Shown here: positions 42,602 to 51,328 of the stretch, piece after piece
Layout of the letters: each line of letters begins with the position of its first letter
How positions within the stretch are numbered: position 1 is the stretch's first letter
Source of the DNA: Bacillota bacterium
GTDB lineage: Bacteria; Bacillota; Clostridia; DSM-8532
Assembly (NCBI GenBank): GCA_023415825.1
Contig: JAEZJF010000025.1
Coordinates: 88,203 to 152,202, forward strand
Direction of reading: 5' to 3'
DNA length: 64,000 nt
Program-made: the position numbers and the translations under genes
The notes under the pieces: generated by a model
Told to the model about the DNA's origin: nothing
What the model saw: the letters and a program-made list of their open reading frames with translations, nothing else
The model's database searches: none

Positions 42602-42826
42602 CTATGCTTCTAATCTTCCTCTTGCTTCTTTCCATTCTACTAAAAGATTATAGTGCTCTGTTTTAAAACGCAGTACACAATAATTAGGGTCTTCCGGCCC
42701 ATTAAAATGGTTCGCCAGGCCTTCATACCACATTTCCCTTTTCACATTTGGGTCGGTCAATACTTCCATTGTACCAACCAGCGTGATATTATAATCATCA
42801 GCATTAAAGCAAACGCTGGCCCAGTT
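42602..42826 (-). pseudogene. C-terminal fragment of a pyridoxamine 5'-phosphate oxidase-like protein
   Basis: An open frame of about 75 codons without a start reads ADDYNITLVGTMEVLTDP, MWYEGLANHFNGPEDPNY and VLRFKTEHYN before TAG at 42602. It matches the C-terminal half of general-stress-protein-26-like flavin-binding proteins. The 5' half has been replaced by the neighbouring CPBP gene, so it is a deletion remnant. Confidence 0.75.
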
Positions 42827-43516
42827 CTACACCAAAGCAAAACTCATAAAATTATTTAAAGAATGTACTATCATACAAGCCCATAGTGATTTCGTCTTCT
42901 TTAAAATATACCCCTGGAATAAAGCAAAAATTAAAATGTATAATGATGAGCTGATTAATTTCTGTGTGTTCAAATTCCCTTCAATAATCCATCCAGGATA
43001 ATGTATTAATGTAAAAAGTATAGCATTTATTATGTTTGCTACCCAGAATCGGGTATATTCATTTGCCTTCTGTAATATAAATCCTCTAAATAAAACTTCC
43101 TCACTTAATCCGACAAGCAGAACTGATCCAATAAATCTATTAAGACCGAAATTCAAATTTAAAATTACTTTCCCGTAATATAAATAGTTGGCTGTTATTT
43201 TTATAAATAAGATTGTCCCACCAATAATCAGGCCCCATATTATACCATGCAATATTCTATTATCCAGCTTTAAATATCCAAAAATATTTAATTTTCTTAA
43301 AGCAAGATATAATATTACCGGAAATGACCAGATTAAAAGCCTCAACAATAACGGTACCATCAAGCCATTTCTTAATGCATAATTCCCTTTAAAATACTCT
43401 AAAGCATATATCGATTGGAAGATGAAAACCAAAATTACTAATAAACAAGAAATTAGTATGTCTAACTTACGTCTTGATTTTGAGAGTAAAACGCTCTTAT
43501 TTTCTTCAATTACCAT
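42827..43516 (-). CDS. CPBP-family intramembrane metalloprotease
   Basis: The 229-residue protein has about seven hydrophobic helices and the three family motifs: EEVLFRGF (EExxxR), LIHY, and HSLNN (HxxxN). The start is behind AAGGAGG. CPBP proteins cleave membrane-bound substrates; some protect bacteriocin producers. Its 3' end meets the PNPOx fragment directly, so the last residues may have been altered by the deletion. Confidence 0.88.
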   Translation of the reverse strand: MVIEENKSVLLSKSRRKLDILISCLLVILVFIFQSIYALEYFKGNYALRNGLMVPLLLRLLIWSFPVILYLALRKLNIFGYLKLDNRILHGIIWGLIIGGTILFIKITANYLYYGKVILNLNFGLNRFIGSVLLVGLSEEVLFRGFILQKANEYTRFWVANIINAILFTLIHYPGWIIEGNLNTQKLISSSLYILIFALFQGYILKKTKSLWACMIVHSLNNFMSFALV

Positions 43517-43564
43517 ATGTAATCTAGCCTCCTTGTACTAAAATTCTGAAGGTCTCATCTTCCC

Positions 43565-43590
43565 TCCGTATTTCAGATAACGCTCTGGTC
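43565..43590 (-). repeat. attC-like left-core remnant
   Basis: CAGATAACGCTCTGGTCTTACGAT matches the left core with several changes. No matching right core was found, so the site is probably inactive. Confidence 0.4.
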
Positions 43591-43629
43591 TTACGATAGC
43601 TCCTTACTCTTCCATACAATATGTATTAT

Positions 43630-44295
43630 TTATAGCTTATAAGGGAATGGAAATGCTTTTCCAAGTGAGTCATTGTGCTTATAGTTAACGAAGTCTTGGA
43701 AGTTTATCTCAAATTCTCTCTCTGCTCCACTTTCCAAGTGTTTTATAATTACTTTTATTCCTTCTCGGAATCTTGCAATTGGAAAATTGCTTCCTCCTAT
43801 TATAAAATCTATTTCTAAGCTATTATCTTCATATTCTGTATTAATACTACTGCTATAACCAACACCGGCAGAATCTAAAACCTTAATGCTAACGTTGTCT
43901 TTAAAATATTCATGGAAGTCTGCTTTCTCATTAGTTTGCTTGGTAAATATACACTTACCAAAAAAAGCAGTTTGATAAAATTCATCATCTATGTCATAAG
44001 GGCTACTGTATAAATACTGTATCCTCAAATATGGTCTAATGAGGGATTTCGGGAGGTTCGAAAGAATCTTGTCCTTTAATTCATTTCTTGGAGTTTCAAA
44101 ATCACTTGCTTTACGTTCAAAGTTATAAAGTACCAAACTATTAAGTTCAATAGTAATACCCTCAAATTCTACGGTTTCGTTTATCTTGGCTTCTTTACCG
44201 ATTACGGAATGCTGGACAATGAAATAAAATGTTACTCCTAACCAAATTACAAATATTGCGAGAAAAACTATCAAAGCTTTTTTATATTTCCCCAT
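43630..44295 (-). CDS. Membrane-anchored protein of unknown function (cassette)
   Basis: The ATG at 44295 follows GGAGGGAAGGA. The 221-residue protein has one helix near residues 6-24 and an outer domain of about 190 residues with many Phe/Tyr and beta-strand patterns (GITIELNSLVLYNF, LEIDFIIGGSNFPIARF). It resembles DUF4352-type surface domains in size, but the family could not be confirmed. It is flanked by degenerate attC remnants. Confidence 0.7.
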   Translation of the reverse strand: MGKYKKALIVFLAIFVIWLGVTFYFIVQHSVIGKEAKINETVEFEGITIELNSLVLYNFERKASDFETPRNELKDKILSNLPKSLIRPYLRIQYLYSSPYDIDDEFYQTAFFGKCIFTKQTNEKADFHEYFKDNVSIKVLDSAGVGYSSSINTEYEDNSLEIDFIIGGSNFPIARFREGIKVIIKHLESGAEREFEINFQDFVNYKHNDSLGKAFPFPYKL

Positions 44296-44583
44296 TCCTT
44301 CCCTCCATTCAACCCCGGATACCACTATGTACCTATTATACAATTATATGAACATACATTTAAAGACTTTGTACATTCTCAACTTTTATTTTCTATCGTA
44401 GAATTTTCATAGCTTGATTTAATTGTGAATTTTCGGAAGGTAAATCCTATAAGAATACTTCAACACAAAATTAAGTAACAGGATTTATTCAATATAATAA
44501 ATCTACCATATTATTATATTATTGCTTTTAGAATTATTTTAATGTATTATTGTTACAAATATACTATAAATGGAGGTATACAT

Positions 44584-44955
44584 ATGAACTCTGTCTTTCT
44601 GGGTGCATTAATAGCAGGATTAATAATCGGAGCTATTCCAGCGATTGCAGGCGCGACAAAAGGTAGAATAGGATTAGGTCTTGGTGGCTTTGCCTCCTGT
44701 GTAGTTGGTTCCCTGTTATTGGGCATGATTCTTTCTATTCCATTATGCGCTATTTTTATGTACTTGATCTTTAAAAAGAGTAATGAAAATGGTCAAGAAG
44801 CTGTGAATACATACAACACAAACTATATTCCGGTACCTCCAGTAAAAGATGATATTCCCGAGCAAATAAAGAAGTTAGCCGACTTAAAAGATGCTGGAAT
44901 TTTATCCGAATCTGAGTTTCAAGAAAAAAAAGAACAGATGCTTTCTAAAATGTAG
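44584..44955 (+). CDS. Small membrane protein with C-terminal SHOCT domain
   Basis: ATG 44584 is behind TGGAGGT. The 123-residue protein has two helices near residues 2-20 and 36-62. The C terminus is a SHOCT motif, EQIKKLADLKDAGILSESEF. It is one of only two plus-strand genes in the array. It has its own terminator, and AT-rich promoter-like sequence upstream, so it is probably expressed independently. Function is unknown; SHOCT domains occur in many membrane proteins. Confidence 0.85.
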   Translation: MNSVFLGALIAGLIIGAIPAIAGATKGRIGLGLGGFASCVVGSLLLGMILSIPLCAIFMYLIFKKSNENGQEAVNTYNTNYIPVPPVKDDIPEQIKKLADLKDAGILSESEFQEKKEQMLSKM

Positions 44956-44966
44956 CTAGGTATGAT

Positions 44967-44995
44967 GAGCATGGCGTTTACCAACCGCCATGCTC
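44967..44995 (+). terminator. Terminator of the SHOCT gene
   Basis: GAGCATGGCG pairs perfectly with CGCCATGCTC around a 9-base loop and is followed by GTTATTTAT. It starts 12 bases past the stop codon. Confidence 0.8.
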
Positions 44996-45080
44996 GTTAT
45001 TTATATATGAATTGCATTTATATAATTCTTTTTGCCATCAATATATCTGATTTCCCTATACCATTTTAAATTGCTGCGAT

Positions 45081-45239
45081 TTACGCACAACAATCGGATG
45101 CAATTCTATCTTCTTCTAAACAATTTTCTATTTCTTGTATTGCACAATCAGAATTGCGGTGTGGAAAACTCTCAATTAATAGCTCGGATGCTTCTCTAAT
45201 AAATTGGGCATTGTTTTTATCAAACCTACTTATTTGCAT
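45081..45239 (-). pseudogene. N-terminal fragment of a GNAT acetyltransferase
   Basis: An ATG behind GAGGGAG opens a 52-codon frame, MQISRFDKNNAQFIREA... with LLIESFPHRNSDCAIQE and CLEEDRIA. This is the normal start of aminoglycoside 6'-N-acetyltransferase-like GNAT proteins. It stops abruptly before the acetyl-CoA-binding motif, so the gene is a remnant. It may still be translated. Confidence 0.65.
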
Positions 45240-45317
45240 TGAATTCTCCCTCATTTCCTTTTTAGAATGCTTATTTTAAATCCGTACACGGATGGCGTAT
45301 TCTTCTACTTCCGATTT

Positions 45318-45390
45318 ACTTAACATTCAAGTTTTACGATGCCGACGAACCGGACCAGCGGCCCCCTGCCCTCTAGCAGCGCTTGACGCA
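45318..45390 (-). repeat. attC-like site, left half only
   Basis: CTTAACATTCAAGTTTTACG is a mutated left core. GACGAACCGGACCAGCGG and the CAGCGCTTG apex follow. The sequence then changes and no right core is seen. Confidence 0.6.
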
Positions 45391-45424
45391 TAGATTACAG
45401 GTGAGTAGTTTTCACATACACTTA

Positions 45425-46021
45425 CTAATTACGCAATATAGATTTTAAAATATATTTTCTATATATATAAATCACCAAAATAAAAAATGAACTTACTATT
45501 AAGTGGTTAAGAAAAGAAATATAAAAATTGCTGTTGTCAAAGATAGAGCCTGAATATTGCGGCCAATGCCATGGAAAAATTTTAACTACTGGTAAATTGA
45601 CAATATTAAGTTTGTTGACTATGGCTGGGCCTAAATCAATTATATCAGGAAGAATACTACCAAAAAAGCATGAAGCAAAAACAAAAATATACTTAGATTT
45701 AATGAAAATATGTATTCCGATTAATATAGACAATGATAAAATGACGTCAAATTTTCCCCTAAGTGGGTACGAATGAGGTAAGAGGTCTAGAGCTCCGTGT
45801 AAAATGACATTAATTAAAACACAAAATAGTAATACCCTATTTTTGATATGCCATTTATTAGAATGTTTTTTATCAAGAACTGATGATACAACTATTCCAC
45901 TTGCGATAGCACTTGTAGTATGAAATATTATATTCAGAAAAAACTCCCCTTTCTGAAAAGTAGTTACCACCTTTAGTCTGCGTTTATAAAAATAAAAAAC
46001 ATAATTTGAGGTATTACACAT
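45425..46021 (-). CDS. Membrane protein, possibly YdjM/DUF457-like
   Basis: The 198-codon frame has about five hydrophobic helices. HGALDLLPHSYPLRGKFD and GSILPDIIDLGP near the middle, with HHWPQ-like WHWPQYSGSIFD later, resemble the metal-binding pattern of DUF457 inner-membrane hydrolases. The start is unclear: the first ATG lies inside the adjoining attC-like site, while the homologous region seems to begin near NIIFHTTSAI, behind AAAGGGGAG with a possible CTG. Confidence 0.6.
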   Translation of the reverse strand: MCNTSNYVFYFYKRRLKVVTTFQKGEFFLNIIFHTTSAIASGIVVSSVLDKKHSNKWHIKNRVLLFCVLINVILHGALDLLPHSYPLRGKFDVILSLSILIGIHIFIKSKYIFVFASCFFGSILPDIIDLGPAIVNKLNIVNLPVVKIFPWHWPQYSGSIFDNSNFYISFLNHLIVSSFFILVIYIYRKYILKSILRN

Positions 46022-46228
46022 AGCGTCTCGGTTTTACGATGCCGACGAGCCAGACCACCGGAACATTTCCCTTTAGCGGCGCTTTCCGCCCAGGTTGCAC
46101 GGGAGAACAGTATAGCGGAGTGAAACAAACGTCCAGCTCTGTGAGACGGTTTGGGCAGTAATAACATCGTGAACTCCATTTTACGTCATGCTTCTTGGTA
46201 TACCTTGCGTAAAAGCTCTATCGTATGA
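46018..46228 (-). repeat. attC-like site (long form)
   Basis: Left core ACATAGCGTCTCGGTTTTACG and right core GCGTAAAAGCTCTATCGTATG enclose the usual arms plus the 45-bp inner extension. Both R boxes carry changes (TAGC, TCGTA). Confidence 0.65.
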
Positions 46229-46247
46229 AGGATGGCTTTGTAAAGAT

Positions 46248-46781
46248 CTAAGTATTTCTACTCTTTCCTTTCCTAAGAAGATACTTGATATAATAAATAT
46301 TCATCACAAAACTCGAACCAAAAAGGACACATCCAGTAAGTCCAACAAGCGTATGATAAATTTCTTTTGATAAAACCATACAAACGAATGCTAATGAGGT
46401 CATCATGAAAGACGCAACTAATAAAATGACGCTTGTTCCTAAACCCATTTTGATTGCAGTATTATTAAGTTTTGCTGTAAATGTCGTTTTAATCCTTTCA
46501 CTAGTAATTGGGCATCCTTTTAGATACTTACTTATCAGAATCACATATAAAGGGATTTCAAGAATGATTAAAAGAAGTGCATACATCTTAATTAATAACA
46601 ATAAGATGATAAATATTATATGTCTAATTAAGTAATAAAATTTTAGAAAATAGCTTATTTCCTCTACTTTCTTATCAGTTAATATATAGCTCTTTCCCCA
46701 TTTATCATAAGGGTTAAAAATTACTTCACCTTTTTCATTTTTTATAAATGAATTACTTATTAATCCTGATAAATATCCCAT
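46248..46781 (-). CDS. Membrane protein of unknown function (cassette)
   Basis: The 177-residue protein begins MGYLSGLISNSFIKNEKGEVIFNPYDKWGK and has four helices near residues 45-62, 64-85, 110-132 and 140-160. It starts behind GAGGTTGATG. I recall similar small proteins with this 'SGLISNSF' start in other genomes, but no function is known to me. Confidence 0.75.
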   Translation of the reverse strand: MGYLSGLISNSFIKNEKGEVIFNPYDKWGKSYILTDKKVEEISYFLKFYYLIRHIIFIILLLLIKMYALLLIILEIPLYVILISKYLKGCPITSERIKTTFTAKLNNTAIKMGLGTSVILLVASFMMTSLAFVCMVLSKEIYHTLVGLTGCVLFGSSFVMNIYYIKYLLRKGKSRNT

Positions 46782-46831
46782 TTCATCAACCTCTTAGATA
46801 TTTATTGTTATTATAAGTCAAACCATTTTCA

Positions 46832-46975
46832 CATAACGTTTCGGTTTTTACGACGCCGACGAACCGGACCATCGGAGCCTTTCTCCTTGGCGTCGCTTGT
46901 CGCCTAGGTTGCATAGGCGAGCAGTGTAGTGAAGCGAAACGACCAGCCCGGTGAGACGGTGTGGGCAGGAATGAT
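46832..46975 (-). repeat. attC-like site (long form), right core lost
   Basis: The left core ACATAACGTTTCGG, the apex and the 45-bp extension are present. The right core is missing: the Nudix gene stop codon follows a few bases after GGGCAGGAATGA. Confidence 0.65.
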
Positions 46976-46979
46976 ATAT

Positions 46980-47447
46980 CTAACAGGCTATTTTTTCATA
47001 TTCTTCGATTAGCTTCCTTACAACAGGTATTTGGGGTGGACTAATTTTGTTAGGCAGCTCATCAATTGCAAAGAACCTGCATGCCTTACTCTCCTCGTTT
47101 GATTCAACAATTTCTCCAGAATATTGATTAGAATAATAAACATGGTCAATATTATAAACTTCATCACCATTTGGGTATTTGTAATATAGTTCTTCTCCAG
47201 AAAAGACATCAAAAAGCTTAAGATTTTCTGCTATTAGGCCTGTTTCTTCATATGCCTCTCTTTTAGCAGCAGTTTCTACCTTTTCACCTAATTCTACAGA
47301 TCCGCCAGGAAAGCACCAACAATCATTATCGGTTCTTTGCATCATTAAAACTCTATGTTTAGCATCAAAAATAATTAATGTTGCCCCACATTGGATTAAA
47401 GGAGCGTGACCTACATATTTTCTTAATTCCTTTATATACTCTGTCAT
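46980..47447 (-). CDS. Nudix hydrolase (cassette)
   Basis: ATG 47447 has GGAGG 5 bases upstream and is preferred to the longer frame. The 155-residue protein carries a complete Nudix box, GSVELGEKVETAAKREAYEETGL, matching Gx5Ex7REUxEExGU. It probably hydrolyses a nucleoside diphosphate derivative. Its 3' end abuts a truncated attC-like site. Confidence 0.92.
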   Translation of the reverse strand: MTEYIKELRKYVGHAPLIQCGATLIIFDAKHRVLMMQRTDNDCWCFPGGSVELGEKVETAAKREAYEETGLIAENLKLFDVFSGEELYYKYPNGDEVYNIDHVYYSNQYSGEIVESNEESKACRFFAIDELPNKISPPQIPVVRKLIEEYEKIAC

Positions 47448-47522
47448 ACTAACCTCCAATTAAATATATAAATTGTTATTAATATAGCATAAAAAAACCA
47501 AACATCCTAGATTGCGGTATGC

Positions 47523-47688
47523 CATATAACGTCTCGGTTTTACGACACCGAAGAACCGGACCGTCGGAGCCTATCCCTTTTGCGGCGCTTGCCGCCCGGT
47601 GAGACGCTGTGGGCAAGAATCCCTCATAAACTCCTTATTACGTCATTCTTCTTGGTATGCCCCTTGTGCAAAAGCAATGATAGTTGAA
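47523..47688 (-). repeat. attC-like site
   Basis: Left core TATAACGTCTCGGTTTTACG and right core GTGCAAAAGCAATGATAGT enclose about 125 bp with the GCGGCGCTTGCCGC apex. The right R box is changed to TGATAGT. Confidence 0.7.
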
Positions 47689-47702
47689 ATACCCTAGCAC
47701 CA

Positions 47703-48272
47703 TTAACCTTGTTTAAAATTCGATATCATATATATACCGCCGCCAATGTATATTGCAATCAACAAAATAGTAAATAACAATATAGATATAACTAATAAAA
47801 ATTTATTTTTAGATTTAATAACAAAACTCTTAGTTATTGTATCTGAAATTAGTGATTTCAATAAAAACAATCCAAATATTCCCTTGATAATTTCTAAATA
47901 AAGCTTAGGGGACTTAATTATTGTAAAGACATCAATTACCTTCGTGTTAGGCATTGGAAATTTAAAAAGAATAAATACAATCAAACTAAAAATAATAAAG
48001 ATCAGCTCTAGAACTAAGACCATTGAAAATATTGAAAATCCATACCACCCAAATTTCTTTCCCCTTATGATACAAATACTAATTATTACAATCGCTATGT
48101 ATGGTACCATTGAATATAAAATAAAAGCAAATGCTTTTATTCCATATCCAAAAAGTAAAGGTAAAGCTGGAAAAATAACAAATACTGAATAAACAATTAA
48201 TAGAACAGCTAATATAGAGATCTGATTTTCCTTTGACCTAATAAACTTTGATAAACTCGTCTTAAAATCCAT
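47703..48272 (-). CDS. Membrane protein of unknown function (cassette)
   Basis: The 189-residue protein has about five hydrophobic helices, is rich in Ile and Lys, and starts behind GAGAGG. No motif was recognised. The stop lies 15 bases from the adjoining attC-like site, as expected for a cassette gene. Confidence 0.72.
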   Translation of the reverse strand: MDFKTSLSKFIRSKENQISILAVLLIVYSVFVIFPALPLLFGYGIKAFAFILYSMVPYIAIVIISICIIRGKKFGWYGFSIFSMVLVLELIFIIFSLIVFILFKFPMPNTKVIDVFTIIKSPKLYLEIIKGIFGLFLLKSLISDTITKSFVIKSKNKFLLVISILLFTILLIAIYIGGGIYMISNFKQG

Positions 48273-48321
48273 ATTAACCTCTCATCAATACTACTTTGTG
48301 TTGCAGAAAAATAGAGCATTT

Positions 48322-48470
48322 CATATAACGTTCCGTTTTCACGATGCCGGCAAACCAGAGCAGCTAAGCCCTTCCCTTCTGCGTTGCTTGCCGCCTGGTG
48401 AGATGGTTGGGCAGCAATGACCCCTCATGAACTTCTTTTTCGTCAAACATCGTGGAATGCCCCTCGAAGC
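48322..48470 (-). repeat. attC-like site, right core lost
   Basis: The left core CATATAACGTTCCGTTTTCACG and the arms are present. At GGAATGCCCCTCGAAGCCAG the text jumps into the 3' cassette hairpin, skipping the right core. A GTTAGTAC about 40 bp on may be an unrelated or displaced R box. Confidence 0.6.
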
Positions 48471-48527
48471 CAGAAACATGAACTTAAAAAATCCTCTAAA
48501 AGTGCCCTGTTAGTACAGTAAAAAATG

Positions 48528-49001
48528 TTACACCTTGCCCTGGTTAACTACCTTCTCAATAAATTTTTCTGCTTTGCAGAGGTCCTTGTCATTAGGATGG
48601 CCTACTGCAAATTTGCTCATGATCTCAAATATTCTGTTATCGCTGAAATCTCTGCTGACAAAGCTTCCTTTACATGCGAAACTCCCCTTGTTTCTTGCCC
48701 CCTTTGACTTCAAAAGATTTACTAATTTCTTATTATAAAATCCCATTCCAGCTCCACTTGTTGAAAATACAAAAACGTCCTTACCCTTTAAATTCAATTC
48801 CTCAACGTAAGTATATAATTGTTGAGACATGCTTTCCTTGTATACTCCGGACCCAAATCCGATAAGATCGTAATTATCGATTCTTACTGCCCTGGAGTTT
48901 TTTAGACATACCAGGTCAGCATTAATTTTATTGGCGAATACCTTGGCTATTTTTTCAGTATTATTTTTATAAGTAGAATGATATATAATCAGTGATTTCA
49001 T
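48528..49001 (-). CDS. Flavodoxin-like protein (cassette)
   Basis: ATG 49001 follows GGAGGGAGTAAAGTCC. The 157-residue protein has the FMN phosphate loop HSTYKNNTEKIA, then GFGSGVYKESMSQQ and FSTSGAGMGFYNKKL. This variant of the FMN-binding sites suits a flavodoxin-fold redox protein or a reductase of the flavodoxin 5 type. Its 3' neighbour is a truncated attC-like site. Confidence 0.88.
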   Translation of the reverse strand: MKSLIIYHSTYKNNTEKIAKVFANKINADLVCLKNSRAVRIDNYDLIGFGSGVYKESMSQQLYTYVEELNLKGKDVFVFSTSGAGMGFYNKKLVNLLKSKGARNKGSFACKGSFVSRDFSDNRIFEIMSKFAVGHPNDKDLCKAEKFIEKVVNQGKV

Positions 49002-49178
49002 GGACTTTACTCCCTCCAATTTTCTTCATACTTATATTGTTACGCTGTAACGAGCTATGCTGACACATCGATAACTGCGAATATAATTGATAGTCTCCTG
49101 CACAGTAAATAAATAATCCTTACTTCACTTTTCCCTACTAATATGTTCTATAACACTTCAAAGCTAATTCTTTCTTCC

Positions 49179-49194
49179 CGCCCCCGGATAGGGT
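49179..49194 (-). repeat. GC-rich leader hairpin (degenerate)
   Basis: CGCCCCCGGATAGGGT is a weak copy of the hairpin CGCCCC-CGGAT-GGGGCG that stands in several cassette leaders. Confidence 0.45.
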
Positions 49195-49212
49195 AAGCCA
49201 AGTAAGAAATTA

Positions 49213-49377
49213 CAAATAATATCTCGGTTTTACGACGTCGACGAACCGGACCCGCAGAGCCCTTCCCTTTAGCGGCGCTTGCTGCCCGGTGTGACGTGTG
49301 GGCATCAATGATTTCATGAACCTTCTATTTATGCAAACTTCGTGCTGTGCCCCCTACGTAAAGGCTATGTTACATGA
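49213..49377 (-). repeat. attC-like site
   Basis: The left core has AATAATATCTCGGTTTTACG (R box TAAT in place of TAAC). The right core is ACGTAAAGGCTATGTTACATG. Arms and apex are normal. Confidence 0.72.
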
Positions 49378-49404
49378 TAATTCCTAAATACCTAAACCTT
49401 TCAA

Positions 49405-49818
49405 TTAGTATGCGGGTTTTACCATAAACCTACCTTCAGGAGCCTTTTCAAACCCGTATTGACCATATAATCCGTGAGCATCTTTTGTGGCCAAAATCCC
49501 TCTAAGACCTTTAAATTCATCTGATTCATTTATTAACCTAATTAATTCCTTACCTAATCCTTTTCCCCTGTGATTATCATCAATAATAACATCACAAAGC
49601 CAATACATAGTTGCATAGTCTGAAACCAATCTAGCAAAACCAATTTGAGAATGATTATGGTAAATACCATAGCAAAATGAATTTTCTATTGATTTTGCAA
49701 TGGTTTCAATTGGCCTTTGATTAGCCCAATAACTTTTATGTAAAAGATCAGTGATCTTGTCAATTGATAATAGCGATTTGTCGGTACTAATTACATACTC
49801 CCCAAAAGTGTAGTCCAT
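49405..49818 (-). CDS. GNAT family N-acetyltransferase (cassette)
   Basis: The 137-residue protein has the acetyl-CoA-binding motif DDNHRGKGLGKELIRL and the C-terminal LYGQYGFEKAPEGRFM. The start is behind AAGGAGA. It is a compact single-domain acetyltransferase; substrate is unknown. Confidence 0.92.
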   Translation of the reverse strand: MDYTFGEYVISTDKSLLSIDKITDLLHKSYWANQRPIETIAKSIENSFCYGIYHNHSQIGFARLVSDYATMYWLCDVIIDDNHRGKGLGKELIRLINESDEFKGLRGILATKDAHGLYGQYGFEKAPEGRFMVKPAY

Positions 49819-49905
49819 ACGAGTTCTCCTTTAATAGCGTTATAACACAAACATAAACAAAAACTGTTTAGCATGCGGACATAAATTGTCTCTCCACCTG
49901 GTTTC

Positions 49906-50038
49906 ATGTAACGTCCTGTTTTACGACGCCGACGAAACCGGACCGGCGGAGCCTTTCTCTTTAGCGGTGCTTGCCGCCCGGTGAGACGATGTGAGCAGGA
50001 ATACCGCACGCCTCGTAAGCGTAAAAGCTTTGTTATGT
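49906..50038 (-). repeat. attC-like site
   Basis: Left core CATGTAACGTCCTGTTTTACG and right core GCGTAAAAGCTTTGTTATGTG enclose a 133-bp site with the shorter form of the right arm (cgcacgcctcgtaagcg). Confidence 0.8.
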
Positions 50039-50150
50039 GTAGTTTCTGTCCCATAAAGCAATATTCATCATGCCGGCTGAACCTTATAGTCTATTTGGCC
50101 ATTGATTTATTAGCTTTTATCATATGCCTCAAGAGCAATTGGTAAACACC

Positions 50151-50234
50151 CTATAAGCTTCCATCCATGCTTTGTGCCTCAGGTGCCTCTTGTGCAAAAA
50201 TTTCAAATGCTTTACTTACTTTCATTTGTCTCAT
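50151..50234 (-). pseudogene. Frameshifted start of a carboxymuconolactone decarboxylase-like gene
   Basis: An ATG overlapping the end of the TfoX-like gene, with GAGGA as ribosome binding site, opens KVSKAFEIFAQEAPEAQ and stops after 27 codons. One base shifted, the text continues KAWMEAYRVF, which completes the usual 'APE..kaWmea' start of AhpD/CMD-like proteins. The rest is deleted. The pair may originally have been a two-gene cassette. Confidence 0.6.
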
Positions 50235-50490
50235 CTCCTCGTAAACACTTATTAAATTCTTTCAGTTCTTGTTTTGTTTCTTTTGAAAGATTTACATCTT
50301 TTATTCCCTCAATTGCACCTTGCAAGCCGTATAGCATATGAATGCAAGCTGTAGGATCTTTGATCTTGATACGCAAAAATGCCTCCTTGGCACCAAGTTC
50401 TCTAAGTTGTTCCGCAGTTGAAATTCCTACCTCATTAAGATTTTTTTCTAGCACTTTACCCACATTCTGCAAATCTGATAGCTTACTCAT
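50212..50490 (-). CDS. TfoX C-terminal domain protein (cassette)
   Basis: The 92-residue protein is a stand-alone TfoX C-terminal domain: DLQNVGKVLEKNLNEVGI, LRELGAKEAFLRIK and TACIHMLYGLQGAIEGI. The fold holds helix-hairpin-helix-like elements. Function of the isolated domain is unknown. It overlaps the CMD-like fragment by 23 bases. Confidence 0.88.
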   Translation of the reverse strand: MSKLSDLQNVGKVLEKNLNEVGISTAEQLRELGAKEAFLRIKIKDPTACIHMLYGLQGAIEGIKDVNLSKETKQELKEFNKCLRGDETNESK

Positions 50491-50605
50491 TTTCTCTCAC
50501 CCCTTACACATAGCGATAACCACTGTAGAATAAATTACGCTTCCATTAATCTACTAAGTAAATCTTTCTTTACGCCCCTCGATTTAGTGCCCAAAACAGA
50601 AATTA

Positions 50606-50771
50606 CACATAACGTCCCGGTTTTAAGACGCTGACGAACCGGACCAGCGAAGCCTTTCTCATTAGCGGCGCTTGCCGCCCGGTGAGACGGTGTGGGCAGC
50701 AATGACCTCATGAACTTCTTTTTTTTACGCATTCTTCCTGATGTGCCCTTTACGTAAAAGCTGTGTTATAT
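50606..50771 (-). repeat. attC-like site
   Basis: Left core CACATAACGTCCCGGTTTTA and right core ACGTAAAAGCTGTGTTATATG frame the full-length consensus, including the CTCATGAACTTC segment and the apex hairpin. Confidence 0.82.
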
Positions 50772-50798
50772 GTAACTCCCATCTCTTAATCTTGATTT

Positions 50799-51122
50799 TT
50801 ACTCATTTTTAAACCTATTTCCAGTATTCGCATAAATTAATGCAAAAACAATCACTACCAATAATAATATCGTACCAATAGTAGATAGAATATTAATATC
50901 TAAAACAGAGTCTAATAACCAAAATAACTGACAAATTGCCAATGCAAACATAATCTTTCCCATAAACTTACATAAAGCCAACTTATCATACTTGTCTTTT
51001 TCTTCCTTTGGTAATGTATTAAACCCAGCAATTAAAAAAGATCCTTTCCCTATTGATAGTAGAATACCAAGGATAATAAAGAATAAAATAAAAGTTCCCG
51101 CTATGATTACTGTAGTTAACAT
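50799..51122 (-). CDS. DUF3784 family membrane protein (cassette)
   Basis: The 107-residue protein has helices near residues 4-24, 57-72 and 78-97. The family text GKGSFLIAGFNTLPKEEKDKYD and CKFMGKI lies between them. It starts behind GGAGGATTTATT. DUF3784 proteins are common in Firmicutes; function is unknown. Confidence 0.9.
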   Translation of the reverse strand: MLTTVIIAGTFILFFIILGILLSIGKGSFLIAGFNTLPKEEKDKYDKLALCKFMGKIMFALAICQLFWLLDSVLDINILSTIGTILLLVVIVFALIYANTGNRFKNE

Positions 51123-51209
51123 AATAAATCCTCCACAATAGAAAATAAAAATTAACTTTTAACAATCAATTGTATTCACTCTCGACTGACATGATCCAAA
51201 AGGGAAATA

Positions 51210-51328
51210 CATATAACGTCCCGGTTTTACGACGCCGACGAACCGGACCATCAGCGCCTTGCCCTTTAGCGGTGCTTGCTGCCCGGTGAGATGGTGTGGG
51301 CAGGAATACCCCCTAAACCTTCTTTTAA
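51210..51328 (-). repeat. attC-like site, right core lost
   Basis: The left core CATATAACGTCCCGGTTTTACG and arms are intact to GGGCAGGAATACCCCC. The ThyX-like gene stop codon then follows directly, so the right core was removed by deletion or gene fusion. Confidence 0.7.
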
